From contig NZ_FQXS01000003.1 in NCBI RefSeq assembly GCF_900130015.1, positions 1 through 64,000 on the forward strand: 64,000 bases of DNA, written 5' to 3'. This stretch comes from Desulfofustis glycolicus DSM 9705. GTDB taxonomy: Bacteria; Desulfobacterota; Desulfobulbia; Desulfobulbales; Desulfocapsaceae. The notes under the pieces were generated by a model. The model saw nothing but the letters and a program-made list of their open reading frames with translations. It was not told the origin of the DNA and ran no database searches. Below, in pieces: positions 1-8,259 of this stretch (positions are counted from its first letter, which is position 1; each line of letters starts with the position of its first letter). The position numbers and the translations under genes are program-made.

Positions 1-110
1 GACAGAGGACAGTATCCCCTGCCCTCTTCTTCCGGACCTTGCTCTTATCCTGATTAGACAGCTGCTGTTGTTGCTCTACTATTCAATTATCGCTGTTTTA
101 TACCCACTTT
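1..110. other. spacer upstream of 5S rRNA (probably 23S-5S spacer)
   Basis: This stretch holds no open frame that I can support. Because a 5S gene starts at about 111 on the plus strand, it is most simply the internal spacer of an rRNA operon whose 23S gene lies before the window. I could not identify the 23S 3' end by eye, so the assignment is positional only. Confidence 0.4.
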
Positions 111-226
111 TTCGGTGGTCATAGCGAAGAGGCTCCACCCGTTCCCATTCCGCACACGGTCGTTAAGCTCTTCTGCGCCAATGGTACTGCACGGGCAACT
201 GTGTGGGAGAGTAGGTCGCCGCCGAA
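111..226 (+). rRNA. rrf: 5S ribosomal RNA
   Basis: The 5' end TTCGGTGGT pairs with the 3' end GCCGCCGAA to close helix I. Between them are standard 5S blocks: the CCACCCGTTCCCATTCCG stretch, the GGTACTGC segment and the TGGGAGAGTAGGTCGCCG 3' block. Length is about 116 nt, normal for bacteria. One oddity lies in loop C, where the widely conserved CCGAACACGG reads CCGCACACGG (C at 153). A strong terminator follows at once, so this is the end of an rRNA operon transcribed on the plus strand. Confidence 0.93.
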
Positions 227-232
227 TTCTTT

Positions 233-278
233 ATAAAAAAAGGGACAGTCCCCACAAAAGGGACTGTCCCTTTTTTTT
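233..278. terminator. bidirectional intrinsic terminator between rrn operon and the 5'-nucleotidase-like gene
   Basis: A near-perfect hairpin AAGGGACAGTCCC / GGGACTGTCCCTT with a 7-nt loop is flanked by an A-tract on the left and eight T on the right. It can therefore end transcription from both sides: the 5S/rrn transcript on the plus strand, and the convergent gene that stops at 298 on the minus strand. Confidence 0.9.
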
Positions 279-297
279 GATATCGCACCAAACCAAC

Positions 298-1800
298 TCA
301 TCTGTCTCCGATGATTTGCAACCGGCCATCGACGCTTGGCCGTATCGCGTTTACGGATGAGCGGACAATATCGGCCAGGGCCTGGGTGCAACTCAACCCA
401 ATCGCTCGAAACGGACGATCGGCCAGCAGTGTGTAACCGTCGCCGCCGTGCGTGAAGAAGGAACTACCGGCCACTCGATATGAAGCCGAAGGATCGACAG
501 GCTCAAAGCCATTTCCGGAATCGACTACTACATCCCCAAGACTGCCATCTCGCCGATAAACAACGCGCAACCCGGAGCAATGCAAAAGACTGGTTCGCCG
601 TATTTCCAGGGGATTGGTCAAACGGTCCGGAGCCGTCAGGGCGGAGGCTGAAAGTTCAAGAACGCGCAAAATATCCCGTCCGGTCAAATCAAAAACACAA
701 AGGGCACCACCAAAAGGCAGGATGCGGTATACAGCGGCCAGATCGATGGAGCCGGCTGTCCAAAAGGCATCGCCCGCCAGCTGACTGGCGCTGATCAGGG
801 CCACGTCAGATCCGGCTCGCTGCCGCAAGGCATCAGCTACGAAATTGGCCAAAGACGATTCCCCTTCGCTCACGATTCCCCTCCTCCCGTCGGCGTCTAC
901 TGCCAATTCGCCGACGACACAAGTCAGGGCGGTCTGCACTTTCGCTTCGGCCCGATCAAGATACATCTCCACGTTCGGGTCGGGTTCGACGTTCTGGTCG
1001 ATCGGAACGAGAGTCCACTTCGTTTTTTCCGGATCAACCCGTCCGTCCCGCAGGGTTAGCGACAAATGCCCCAACGATGCTCCAGCCGTTCCCGCCTGAG
1101 TAACCAGCGTTTGCCAACCATCCGGAGAGCCAATAATCTCCGGACGGCTGGTCGGAGTGTGGGAATGGCCGCCGAAGATGGCATGGATACCCGATACCCG
1201 AGCTGCCACCTGGCAATCGCTCGGGGTGCCGATATGAGTCAGGGCAACGATGACCTCGCAGCCTGTAGCCCTGAGGATGGCCACCTGCTCCTGAGCCGTT
1301 TCGATAAGGTCTCTGGTCTTGAATAGAGGGTCGGGAGCAAGCCTGGCACCGGGCCCGGCCATAGCCAGTCCGAATACGCCGACCCGGGTCCGGCCACTGT
1401 TGAAAACCGCGTGGGCGGTAACGGTGCCCGCCAGGTTCGAATGAGCCGGTTCGAGATTTGCAGCCAGGATGGAAAATGGAACAGATCCCAAGACCGCTCC
1501 GGCAAGATCAGGTCCGGATTCGAACTCGTGGATGCCCGGCACGGCAGCGACAAAGCCGGCCATGTCCAAAGCCGTCATTTCAGTCTCGCCACCGAGCAAT
1601 TCAAGTCCGGGCCCCATGAGATCCAGACCGGCCACCAGTGGAATGACGAGAGTCGGGCCCTCCTGTTGAAGCCGCTTGATGATCGTCGCCGCACGCGCTA
1701 TGCCGCCGCGTTCAGATGGGGCTTGTTCCCCTGCCATGAAAGGCCGAAAGGGGTGGAGCCGTCCCAGAAAATCACTCATAGTCACGATGTGGATGGTCAT
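298..1800 (-). CDS. 5'-nucleotidase/UshA-family protein with altered metal site
   Basis: A 500-residue protein with the two-domain layout of the 5'-nucleotidase family: N-terminal metallophosphoesterase domain (about 1-220) and C-terminal nucleotide-binding domain (about 290-500) with the substrate motif FFTHGGDGY near the end. The metal site is changed. The first motif, normally NDxHG, reads SDFLG at residues 9-13, so the His is Leu12. The GNHE motif reads GIHE at 89-92, so the metal-binding Asn is Ile90. THIG (188-191) and GGHSHT (210-215) are intact. Start: the open frame extends 30 codons further upstream, but ATG 1800 is preceded by AAGGAG at good spacing, so I use it. No signal peptide is seen, although many family members are periplasmic. 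Activity is doubtful (inference). It converges on the rrn operon and shares its terminator. Confidence 0.8.
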   Translation of the reverse strand: MTIHIVTMSDFLGRLHPFRPFMAGEQAPSERGGIARAATIIKRLQQEGPTLVIPLVAGLDLMGPGLELLGGETEMTALDMAGFVAAVPGIHEFESGPDLAGAVLGSVPFSILAANLEPAHSNLAGTVTAHAVFNSGRTRVGVFGLAMAGPGARLAPDPLFKTRDLIETAQEQVAILRATGCEVIVALTHIGTPSDCQVAARVSGIHAIFGGHSHTPTSRPEIIGSPDGWQTLVTQAGTAGASLGHLSLTLRDGRVDPEKTKWTLVPIDQNVEPDPNVEMYLDRAEAKVQTALTCVVGELAVDADGRRGIVSEGESSLANFVADALRQRAGSDVALISASQLAGDAFWTAGSIDLAAVYRILPFGGALCVFDLTGRDILRVLELSASALTAPDRLTNPLEIRRTSLLHCSGLRVVYRRDGSLGDVVVDSGNGFEPVDPSASYRVAGSSFFTHGGDGYTLLADRPFRAIGLSCTQALADIVRSSVNAIRPSVDGRLQIIGDR

Positions 1801-1889
1801 ACTTCTCCTTGATAAAAATTCGCTTCGGGCACATGTAGCATATGCTCGCCGATCAGTCCGCTCTAACAAATCTTCCCCGAATAATGTCA

Positions 1890-2743
1890 ACGACGGGCCC
1901 GAACCGCCGCCTCACCTAGCAGACCCATCCATTGTCGAGATCATGTGTCTGCCCTTTATCCGGGCCGAACGGTGCATCGGGCTGCTCAGCGCAGCAGTGC
2001 GTCGCCAAACGTTCAATGAACTCGACAACAAATTCATTCACCTGTTCGGTGCCACCTTCGCCGATCGTATTTCCGATCTTTTGCTACGCCAACAGGCCAC
2101 GGAAATCTTGATTCATAAAGCCATCCGTGATCCCTTGACCGGCCTGCTTAACCGCGGTGCCATCATCAATCGCCTCGAGAGTCAACTCGCTCTCTCCCGG
2201 CGCGACGGCCAACCATTGAGCATCATTTTATTGGATATCGATTTTTTTAAAGTCGACAACGACAGCTACGGTCACCTGCCCGGCGACGAGGTGTTGCGAG
2301 AGATAGCCCATCGTCTCAGTGCTGAAACCTGCTGCAGTGATAGCCTCGGGCGCTTTGGCGGAGAAAGATTCCTCCTGGTCCTCTATCCCTGAAGCGATAG
2401 AGACGCCGTTGTCTCGGCGGAACGGTTTCGCAAATGCATCGCCTCGGAACCTTGCACTATCTCCGACAACAACACCCCTCTCCAAATCACCGTCACCATC
2501 AGTCTGGGAACAGCAACAAGCGGACAACCAAACGACGTAGGCATGCAGGACCTTCTCAAACAAGCCGACAACGCCCTCTATCACGCCAAATCAACCGGCC
2601 GCAACCGACCACGACGATTGACGCTCCCGGTACCGAGCAAACAGTGCCGGACCAGAGCCGCTGCTCAACCCTTTCTGTCTGCTTTGCCACCCGATTCAAC
2701 CCATATCAGTGCCTGCCAAGATAATACTCGTCAGTCATTCTGA
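1890..2743 (+). pseudogene. GAF-GGDEF diguanylate cyclase remnant, 5'-truncated and interrupted by TGA
   Basis: The plus-strand frame first shows the end of a GAF domain (MCLPFIRAERCIGLLSAA...FADRIS), then a linker helix and a GGDEF domain: RDPLTGLLNR, LLDIDFFKVDND, YGHLPGDEVL. The signature loop reads RFGGERF instead of GGDEF/GGEEF, so a catalytic acidic residue is Arg. Directly after LLVLYP an in-frame TGA (2390-2392) sits where the family has Gly, probably a GGA to TGA change. The same frame then resumes with TISLGTATSG and ALYHAKSTGRNR, the normal C-terminal half. There is no start codon with a ribosome site, and the GAF domain lacks its N-terminal half, lost against the divergent gene at 1800. 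I read it as a decaying gene, not a recoded one. Confidence 0.75.
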
Positions 2744-2787
2744 TCCATTACCGTTCTCACCATTATCCGTCTTCTGTACACCTCGAC

Positions 2788-2818
2788 GCCGGGCCTGAGA
2801 CAATCCCCCCGGCTTTTT
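2788..2818 (+). terminator. possible intrinsic terminator after the GGDEF remnant
   Basis: GCCGGG (2788-2793) and CCCGGC (2808-2813) form a six-pair stem followed by five T on the plus strand. The loop is long (14 nt), so stability is moderate. Its position 45 nt after the remnant's stop fits a terminator of the ancestral gene. Confidence 0.4.
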
Positions 2819-2940
2819 CCCTACGTGATTCGCGTCTGCACGATTGTTTGTCGACCAGCATATCGGCCTGGAAGGCAACGGCACCGACATCGGTTTCTAC
2901 ACCGAAATCCGGCACCGATCACAACGCCTAATTTTTTTAA

Positions 2941-5900
2941 TCATTGAAGAAAACGACGTATCAGCTGGTCCGTCTGGGAATAGACGGTTTCAATCCGGAA
3001 CAGCAGATCCTCTAGCCACTCCGGCGATACGTCGCCATCACGGCACCCCGTTTCCAACTCGACGAACAACTGCTGCAATGAAGCGGCGCCGATAATTGCC
3101 GCTGTCCCCTTCAGTTTGTGGGCCTGGGCGACATTCTCGGCTGTGTCTCTTTGTTTGATGAATTTCGCCAATTGTTTGAGATAAGAGGGCATCTCCTGCA
3201 GAAACAGACGCAGGATTTCCTCGAGCATCGCCTCGTCACCCATCAAATGATCGAGCAGGCCGTGATGTTCTAACACAATGGCTCCGCCCTCCGCATCGCC
3301 GGCAACGGTCTGGGCCTCGTTCATCTGACCGGCAGCCTCACCCAGGCCATCTGCCTCGACAGCCTCAAGGGGGGCTTTGCCCGGCAGCAACCAACGCTTG
3401 ATGGTTTCGGAAACGGTTTTCGGATTCACCGGTTTGGCCAGATAATCATCCATCCCGGCGGCCAGACAGGCCTGTCGATCCTCTTCCATTGCATAGGCTG
3501 TCAAGGCGATGACCGGTGTCCGGGATACCTGTCGGTTGATTTCCTCACGTCGGATGTGTTGGGTTGCCTCCAGTCCGTCCATCTCCGGCATCTGCACGTC
3601 CATGAAAACCAATTCGTAGGTCGCTCGCTGCAACGCCGCCACTGCCTCCATGCCGTTGCTGACCGTATTGATCCTATAAAAGCCTAATTTGTTGAGGATG
3701 CCGATCATGATCTGGCGATTGATTTCATTATCTTCGGCCAACAGAATCCGTTTTTGCCGGTGATGTCTGGCAATAGGCGTCATTCCCTCGGTTTCAGCGC
3801 CCCGGGAGTAGCTCGACCTTTTACCGGTCAGCAGGATCGCCAGGCTCTCAAGCAAGTCGGCATGACGTATCGGCTTGATCAGATGGGCTCCCCTCTGAAG
3901 CCCCTGAAACAGTTCCGAACCGTCGATCGATCCATCCAAGGTCGACATTGTCAGCACGTTGCTGGCGGACAATTGCTTTTCCGACCTGAGCGCATCCAAA
4001 AGCGCAGGCCCGCCGCGGCCGTGCAGATTCAGATCAATAATGATCACCGTGAATGGCGCACCGCCCTGCTCCGCCCGGCGGATCTGCTGCAGTGCTGCCG
4101 CAGCGCTGTCTGCTTCTTCGACGGTAGCTCGCCAGAAGGTTAGTTGCCTGGTCAGAAATCGCCGACAGGCGGCACTGTCGTCGACGATCAGGATCCTGTG
4201 CCGCTCGATTTCAAGCAGCCATGACGGACTTTCTCTTTCTTCACCGCCGGGACGGAATGCAACGGTAAACGTAAATCGAGACCCCTGCCCCGGTTGGCTG
4301 CTCAAAGAGATCTCACCACCCATTAACGTGACCAGTTGTTTGCATATTGCCAGACCAAGGCCGGTGCCACCATATTTTCGGGTTGTAGAAGCATCCGCCT
4401 GAGTAAAACTCTCGAAAATGCTACCCTGTTTTTCAACGGGAATGCCGATGCCGGTGTCACTGACCGAAAAGCGCAACAGAACAGCATGCTGCGCCTGATC
4501 CAGCAACTCAACGTCGATGCACACTTCACCGGCAACGGTAAATTTGATGGCATTGCCCGCCAGATTCAGCAGAACTTGGCGCAGGCGGCCCGGATCACCG
4601 ACCAGGCGGCTCGGTAGCTCGGGAGCTGCCGCACAGATCAGCTCAAGTCCCTTCTGATCAGCCCTGATGGCAATGGTTCGAGACAGGTCATCGAGCAAGG
4701 TGTGCAGATCGAACTCCACCTCCTCGAGTTCGATCATGCCGGCCTCAATTTTTGAAAAATCAAGAATATCGTCGATAATAATGAGCAACGATTCGGCGCT
4801 GATTCGAACCGTTTGCGCGTAGTGCCGTTGATTATCGTCGAGGTTGGTCCCCAGAAGCAGATCGGTCATACCGAGCACACCGTTCATCGGGGTGCGGATT
4901 TCATGGCTCATGATCGCCAGAAACTGACTCTTGGCCTTACTGGCTTCTTCCGCTTCCTCTTTGGCCCGTTTCAATTCTGCTTCGGCACGTTTTCGCTCGG
5001 TAATATCCCGACACACGCAAAAAACCATCTTTTGGCCACGGACATAGACTGCATTCGATCCGATCTCGACATCGAAAGTTGAGCCGTCCTTCCGCCGATG
5101 ACGAGTTTCAAACATTTCCCCATTCTCATCAACCAGTCCGACCATTGTCAACAGATGCTCACGGTCCCACTGGTCATCCCAGTCCCAAACATGCAATCGA
5201 AGGACCTCGTCCATGGTATAACCGAGCATGTCGGCATAACTCTGGCTCGCCTCGAAAACCCCGCCGTCCTGATCGAGAAGGACGATTCCGTCTCGTGACT
5301 GCTCGATCAATATTCGTCGCCGGACCGACTCTTCCCGCAGGGCCTCCTCGGCCTGCTCGAGTTTGTCTATTGATGTCGTTTTTTGACGCAGATCGCGAAG
5401 CATCTGGTTGAACGCTACGGCCAGTGCCCCGATCTCATCTCGGGTCCTGACGGCAACCTGGTGATTCCATGCCCCTTCGGGAATCAGTTTCGTCGCCTCG
5501 ATCAATTCATGGATCGGTCGCAACGTATAGCCTATCAGCACCGACGAAGCGGCGACGAAGATCAACAGGATAACCGCGGCTATGGCAAAGAGTAGATTGA
5601 CCGTCCTAGTCAGTGTGGCCATGGTCACTCGATACGGGATGGCGATAGCGACGAACCCGAGCTGGTTATCGGCAAAAGAGAGCGGCACCAGAATCGTTTC
5701 ATACTCTTCGCCGAAACGATCAGACATCGTGACGATTCCGGCACCGGCAAGAGAACGATCAGCAGCACCCAGGTCGCCAAAGACAATATCTCCGCCGACC
5801 TGGCCGCCATCCCGGTTGAAAACGGCAAAACCGAGCTTGATCTCTTCCCGGAAGGCATCCCACAACTCGGCAAGACTGCTTTTGATTATGAACCCGCCGA

Positions 5901-6528
5901 TATGCTCACCGGCCGTAGTCCCCGGCAAATTGACCGGAGTCGTATAGTCGAGGCGAAAAACAATCGAGGTTTCAGTACCATCTACCCGCTCGAAAGAGAT
6001 CCACTGCGCTTCGACGAATTCCCGGGGAAAGGATGCCAGTAGCGAGACTTCCTTTTCATCGTAATATCCCTGCTGGTTGATCAAAAACAATGTGGTACGG
6101 CCGTTTTCCTCAACTCTGAACAGGCCGCCGATCTCGGCGTTATACAGATAGCGCAGAAGACCGGGCTGTCCGGTGTCATTGGGATAATACATGCCGAAAG
6201 ATGCGGCATGAAGCGTTTCGGCAAAAGTATAGAGATTGCTGACCAGATTGCTGTCACTGACGGACAGCCCACTCCTCAGGAGATTTGTCTCCGTCGTTAC
6301 CATTAAGGCGACATCGGGCTGGTTTGAAAAATACTGATAGTGCTGAAGAAAACCGGAAAGATAGGTGTCGATTCGCCGCTGGAAGTTGATCGAAGCCCCG
6401 GTCAGACGCTGCTCGTTTTCTCGCGTCGTCTCGATATAATTGAGATAGATGGCTCCGGCCATGGTTGCCAGCGCTGTCAGGAGGACCAGGACAAACGTGT
6501 AGATGATGAGTTTGAATCTGATCTTCAT
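2941..6528 (-). CDS. hybrid sensor histidine kinase (sensor-HAMP-PAS-HisKA-HATPase-REC-REC-HPt)
   Basis: A 1195-residue BarA/TorS-like phosphorelay kinase. A membrane helix at 7-28 and another at about 309-334 enclose a roughly 280-residue periplasmic sensor region. Then come HAMP (about 335-390), PAS (about 400-512), a coiled coil, and HisKA with the phospho-acceptor His542 in MSHEIRTPMNG. The ATPase domain carries N, DTGIGIP and GGTGLGLAI boxes (about 645-760). REC1 (about 776-900, Asp832) has a degenerate-looking acceptor region. REC2 (about 926-1045, Asp977 in MDVQMPEMDG) is followed by a C-terminal HPt with His1137 in AHKLKG. All four phospho-sites are present, so a full relay is possible. 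The gene lies 66 bp behind a periplasmic binding-protein gene on the same strand, which suggests ligand-bound binding protein as the stimulus. The output regulator is not adjacent. Confidence 0.9.
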   Translation of the reverse strand: MKIRFKLIIYTFVLVLLTALATMAGAIYLNYIETTRENEQRLTGASINFQRRIDTYLSGFLQHYQYFSNQPDVALMVTTETNLLRSGLSVSDSNLVSNLYTFAETLHAASFGMYYPNDTGQPGLLRYLYNAEIGGLFRVEENGRTTLFLINQQGYYDEKEVSLLASFPREFVEAQWISFERVDGTETSIVFRLDYTTPVNLPGTTAGEHIGGFIIKSSLAELWDAFREEIKLGFAVFNRDGGQVGGDIVFGDLGAADRSLAGAGIVTMSDRFGEEYETILVPLSFADNQLGFVAIAIPYRVTMATLTRTVNLLFAIAAVILLIFVAASSVLIGYTLRPIHELIEATKLIPEGAWNHQVAVRTRDEIGALAVAFNQMLRDLRQKTTSIDKLEQAEEALREESVRRRILIEQSRDGIVLLDQDGGVFEASQSYADMLGYTMDEVLRLHVWDWDDQWDREHLLTMVGLVDENGEMFETRHRRKDGSTFDVEIGSNAVYVRGQKMVFCVCRDITERKRAEAELKRAKEEAEEASKAKSQFLAIMSHEIRTPMNGVLGMTDLLLGTNLDDNQRHYAQTVRISAESLLIIIDDILDFSKIEAGMIELEEVEFDLHTLLDDLSRTIAIRADQKGLELICAAAPELPSRLVGDPGRLRQVLLNLAGNAIKFTVAGEVCIDVELLDQAQHAVLLRFSVSDTGIGIPVEKQGSIFESFTQADASTTRKYGGTGLGLAICKQLVTLMGGEISLSSQPGQGSRFTFTVAFRPGGEERESPSWLLEIERHRILIVDDSAACRRFLTRQLTFWRATVEEADSAAAALQQIRRAEQGGAPFTVIIIDLNLHGRGGPALLDALRSEKQLSASNVLTMSTLDGSIDGSELFQGLQRGAHLIKPIRHADLLESLAILLTGKRSSYSRGAETEGMTPIARHHRQKRILLAEDNEINRQIMIGILNKLGFYRINTVSNGMEAVAALQRATYELVFMDVQMPEMDGLEATQHIRREEINRQVSRTPVIALTAYAMEEDRQACLAAGMDDYLAKPVNPKTVSETIKRWLLPGKAPLEAVEADGLGEAAGQMNEAQTVAGDAEGGAIVLEHHGLLDHLMGDEAMLEEILRLFLQEMPSYLKQLAKFIKQRDTAENVAQAHKLKGTAAIIGAASLQQLFVELETGCRDGDVSPEWLEDLLFRIETVYSQTDQLIRRFLQ

Positions 6529-6594
6529 CGCCGATCTTACCGACTTTCCATAAGCCTTAGAGACACCTGCGGTTTCGACCCATCGAAAAGCCGA

Positions 6595-7881
6595 TCACCG
6601 ATGCGCCGCGGCACCGATCAACTCTTCATGACTCCTGGCGACTTGTTCAGGACCGATCTGCAGTTCGAACAATTGATGCACCAGGAGTTTATGCGCCTCG
6701 GCCTGGACCGGCGGCAGAATCTGGTCCCAATAGAGTTGTACGTTCTCCGCTTCGTCGAAGATGCGGGCAACCCGGCGCGCCAGCGGGTTGGTGACATAGT
6801 CGTCGGCATTGCGTACCGGCGGAACGAATCCCTGATCGGCCAGCGCCTGGAAATACTCGGGCGAGCAGATGTAATCGCGGAGAAACGACATGGCAGCTTC
6901 CGGATCTGCGCTGTCCGCAGATACCGAGAGGTAATCCTGGCCCGGACTGCCGATCAGGCTACGGGTCGTCCCCTGTCCTCCGGCAACCTCCGGAAAGACA
7001 AAAAAATCGAAGGTGTCTCTGATCTCAGCAGGCAACTCATTGAGAACTCCGAGAAACCACGTCCCCATCAAGTACATGCCGGCCTGGCCTGAAATGATCA
7101 GGGAATTCCAATTTCCCGACTCGTCACGCTGGCGATTGAAGCCTTTCGGAAAAAAATCTCTTCTGACCAGATCCTCTAACATCTCGCCGGCCTGGATGAA
7201 GGCCGGGTGCAGAAATGACTGGCCGGCCTGACCGGCGGAAGCGTTGCGAAAAAGGTCGGGGCCGCCGACTCGGTCGACGAGATACATATAGAAGAACGAC
7301 CCAGGCCACTTGTTCTTGTTGGCTAATGCAATCGGTATTATACCGTTTTTTTTTAATATTTCACCGACACGTAAAAATTCTTGCCAAGTTTTCGGCGGCT
7401 GCAGATGATACCGGGCAAAGACATCTTTGCGATACCAGAAAAAAACACCTGCCAGGCCGCTGTAAGGAACACCGTAGACTCGACCGTCAAACGTGACTGG
7501 ATCAAGGGCAACGGGTAACAAAACGTCTTTGGCCCGATCGACTATGGGGTCCAAAGCAATAACCCGGCCCTGTTCGACAAGAGACTGAATTGAGCTGGCG
7601 CCCCAATTGTGGAAGAGATCGGGGGCCTGGCGATTCTCAACCGCAGTACGCAGTTTAAATTTGTAAAAATTATTATCGAAATGGACCGACTTCAGATGCA
7701 CCCCTTCGGTTTCTTCGGAAAATCGGGTAGTCATCTGATCGGTCAAAGCACAGAACGGCGTGCCGGGATTTATGCTCCACAATGTCATTTGCTTCTCACC
7801 ATGGCAGACCTCTGCCGAGATAAAAAAAAGCGTGAGGCAGATCATCAGAAAACAACCGTATCGTTCTGCTCTCGTCTCCAT
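6595..7881 (-). CDS. extracellular solute-binding protein (family 1, sugar type), probable sensor partner
   Basis: A 428-residue protein that starts with an export signal (hydrophobic stretch CFLMICLTLFFIS, cleavage probably after VCHG). The rest has family 1 (MalE-like) features: an early segment LWSINPGTPF, then PDLFHNWG, DGRVYGVPY...FWYRKDVF, TWQEFL, and a C-terminal helix-rich part. The frame is open for 40 more codons upstream, but those lack a signal-like sequence, so ATG 7881 is the best start. No permease or ATPase gene is nearby. Instead the next gene is a membrane hybrid kinase. I infer that this protein binds a sugar or other small ligand and presents it to the kinase's periplasmic domain; uptake by a distant ABC system is the alternative. 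Confidence 0.82.
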   Translation of the reverse strand: METRAERYGCFLMICLTLFFISAEVCHGEKQMTLWSINPGTPFCALTDQMTTRFSEETEGVHLKSVHFDNNFYKFKLRTAVENRQAPDLFHNWGASSIQSLVEQGRVIALDPIVDRAKDVLLPVALDPVTFDGRVYGVPYSGLAGVFFWYRKDVFARYHLQPPKTWQEFLRVGEILKKNGIIPIALANKNKWPGSFFYMYLVDRVGGPDLFRNASAGQAGQSFLHPAFIQAGEMLEDLVRRDFFPKGFNRQRDESGNWNSLIISGQAGMYLMGTWFLGVLNELPAEIRDTFDFFVFPEVAGGQGTTRSLIGSPGQDYLSVSADSADPEAAMSFLRDYICSPEYFQALADQGFVPPVRNADDYVTNPLARRVARIFDEAENVQLYWDQILPPVQAEAHKLLVHQLFELQIGPEQVARSHEELIGAAAHR

Positions 7882-8259
7882 CTCATATCCGTTTTTGGGT
7901 CGACGCCACGGCAATCGGCTCCTTGTGCACGACACTATCCTCAGGCCGGAAGCAACCAAACCGTCCGTCTTATTTAACCTGCAATGGATACGAAAAGTCA
8001 AACTCAGGCGGGATTTTTGTCCCCGGAATCAAGGGGAGAGATGGACCCAACAGACGATACGGCGCTGCCACTCAATGTGGCCCCGGACATAATCGCTCGG
8101 CGTAACCGAGCAGGGTCGGGGTATCTCCGTTACGGTTCTTGCCGGCCCGCGCCGTCGCCATGACGACACGGGCCCTGTCCATGAACGGTCCGGATTTATA
8201 TGAAACTTCAAAGCTTCATGCTTCGTTGTGACGCCCCGTCATTGGGGTTAGCTCATTGA
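7882..8259. other. 378-bp intergenic region without recognised genes
   Basis: It lies upstream of the binding-protein/kinase operon and downstream of the selenoprotein gene. Short frames exist on both strands but have neither plausible start sites nor recognisable protein features. I looked for a c-di-GMP riboswitch core and for tRNA or small RNA signatures and saw none. It probably carries the promoter of the binding-protein gene. Confidence 0.5.

Noticed and set aside
119-391. Open frames across the 5S gene and its terminator on both strands
   Set aside because: They lie over a clear 5S rRNA and a terminator hairpin; their translations are repetitive products of the inverted repeat.
2390-2392. 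In-frame TGA of the GGDEF remnant as a second selenocysteine codon
   Set aside because: The aligned family residue is Gly after LLVLP, not a redox Cys. A GAGAC/GTCTC hairpin does follow, but its loop is only about 12 nt from the TGA and is not of the GGUCU type. The gene also lacks a start and has a damaged active loop.
8029-8211. Small frames in the region 7882-8259
   Set aside because: Arg- and Pro-rich shadow-like translations, no ribosome sites, and no recognisable family.
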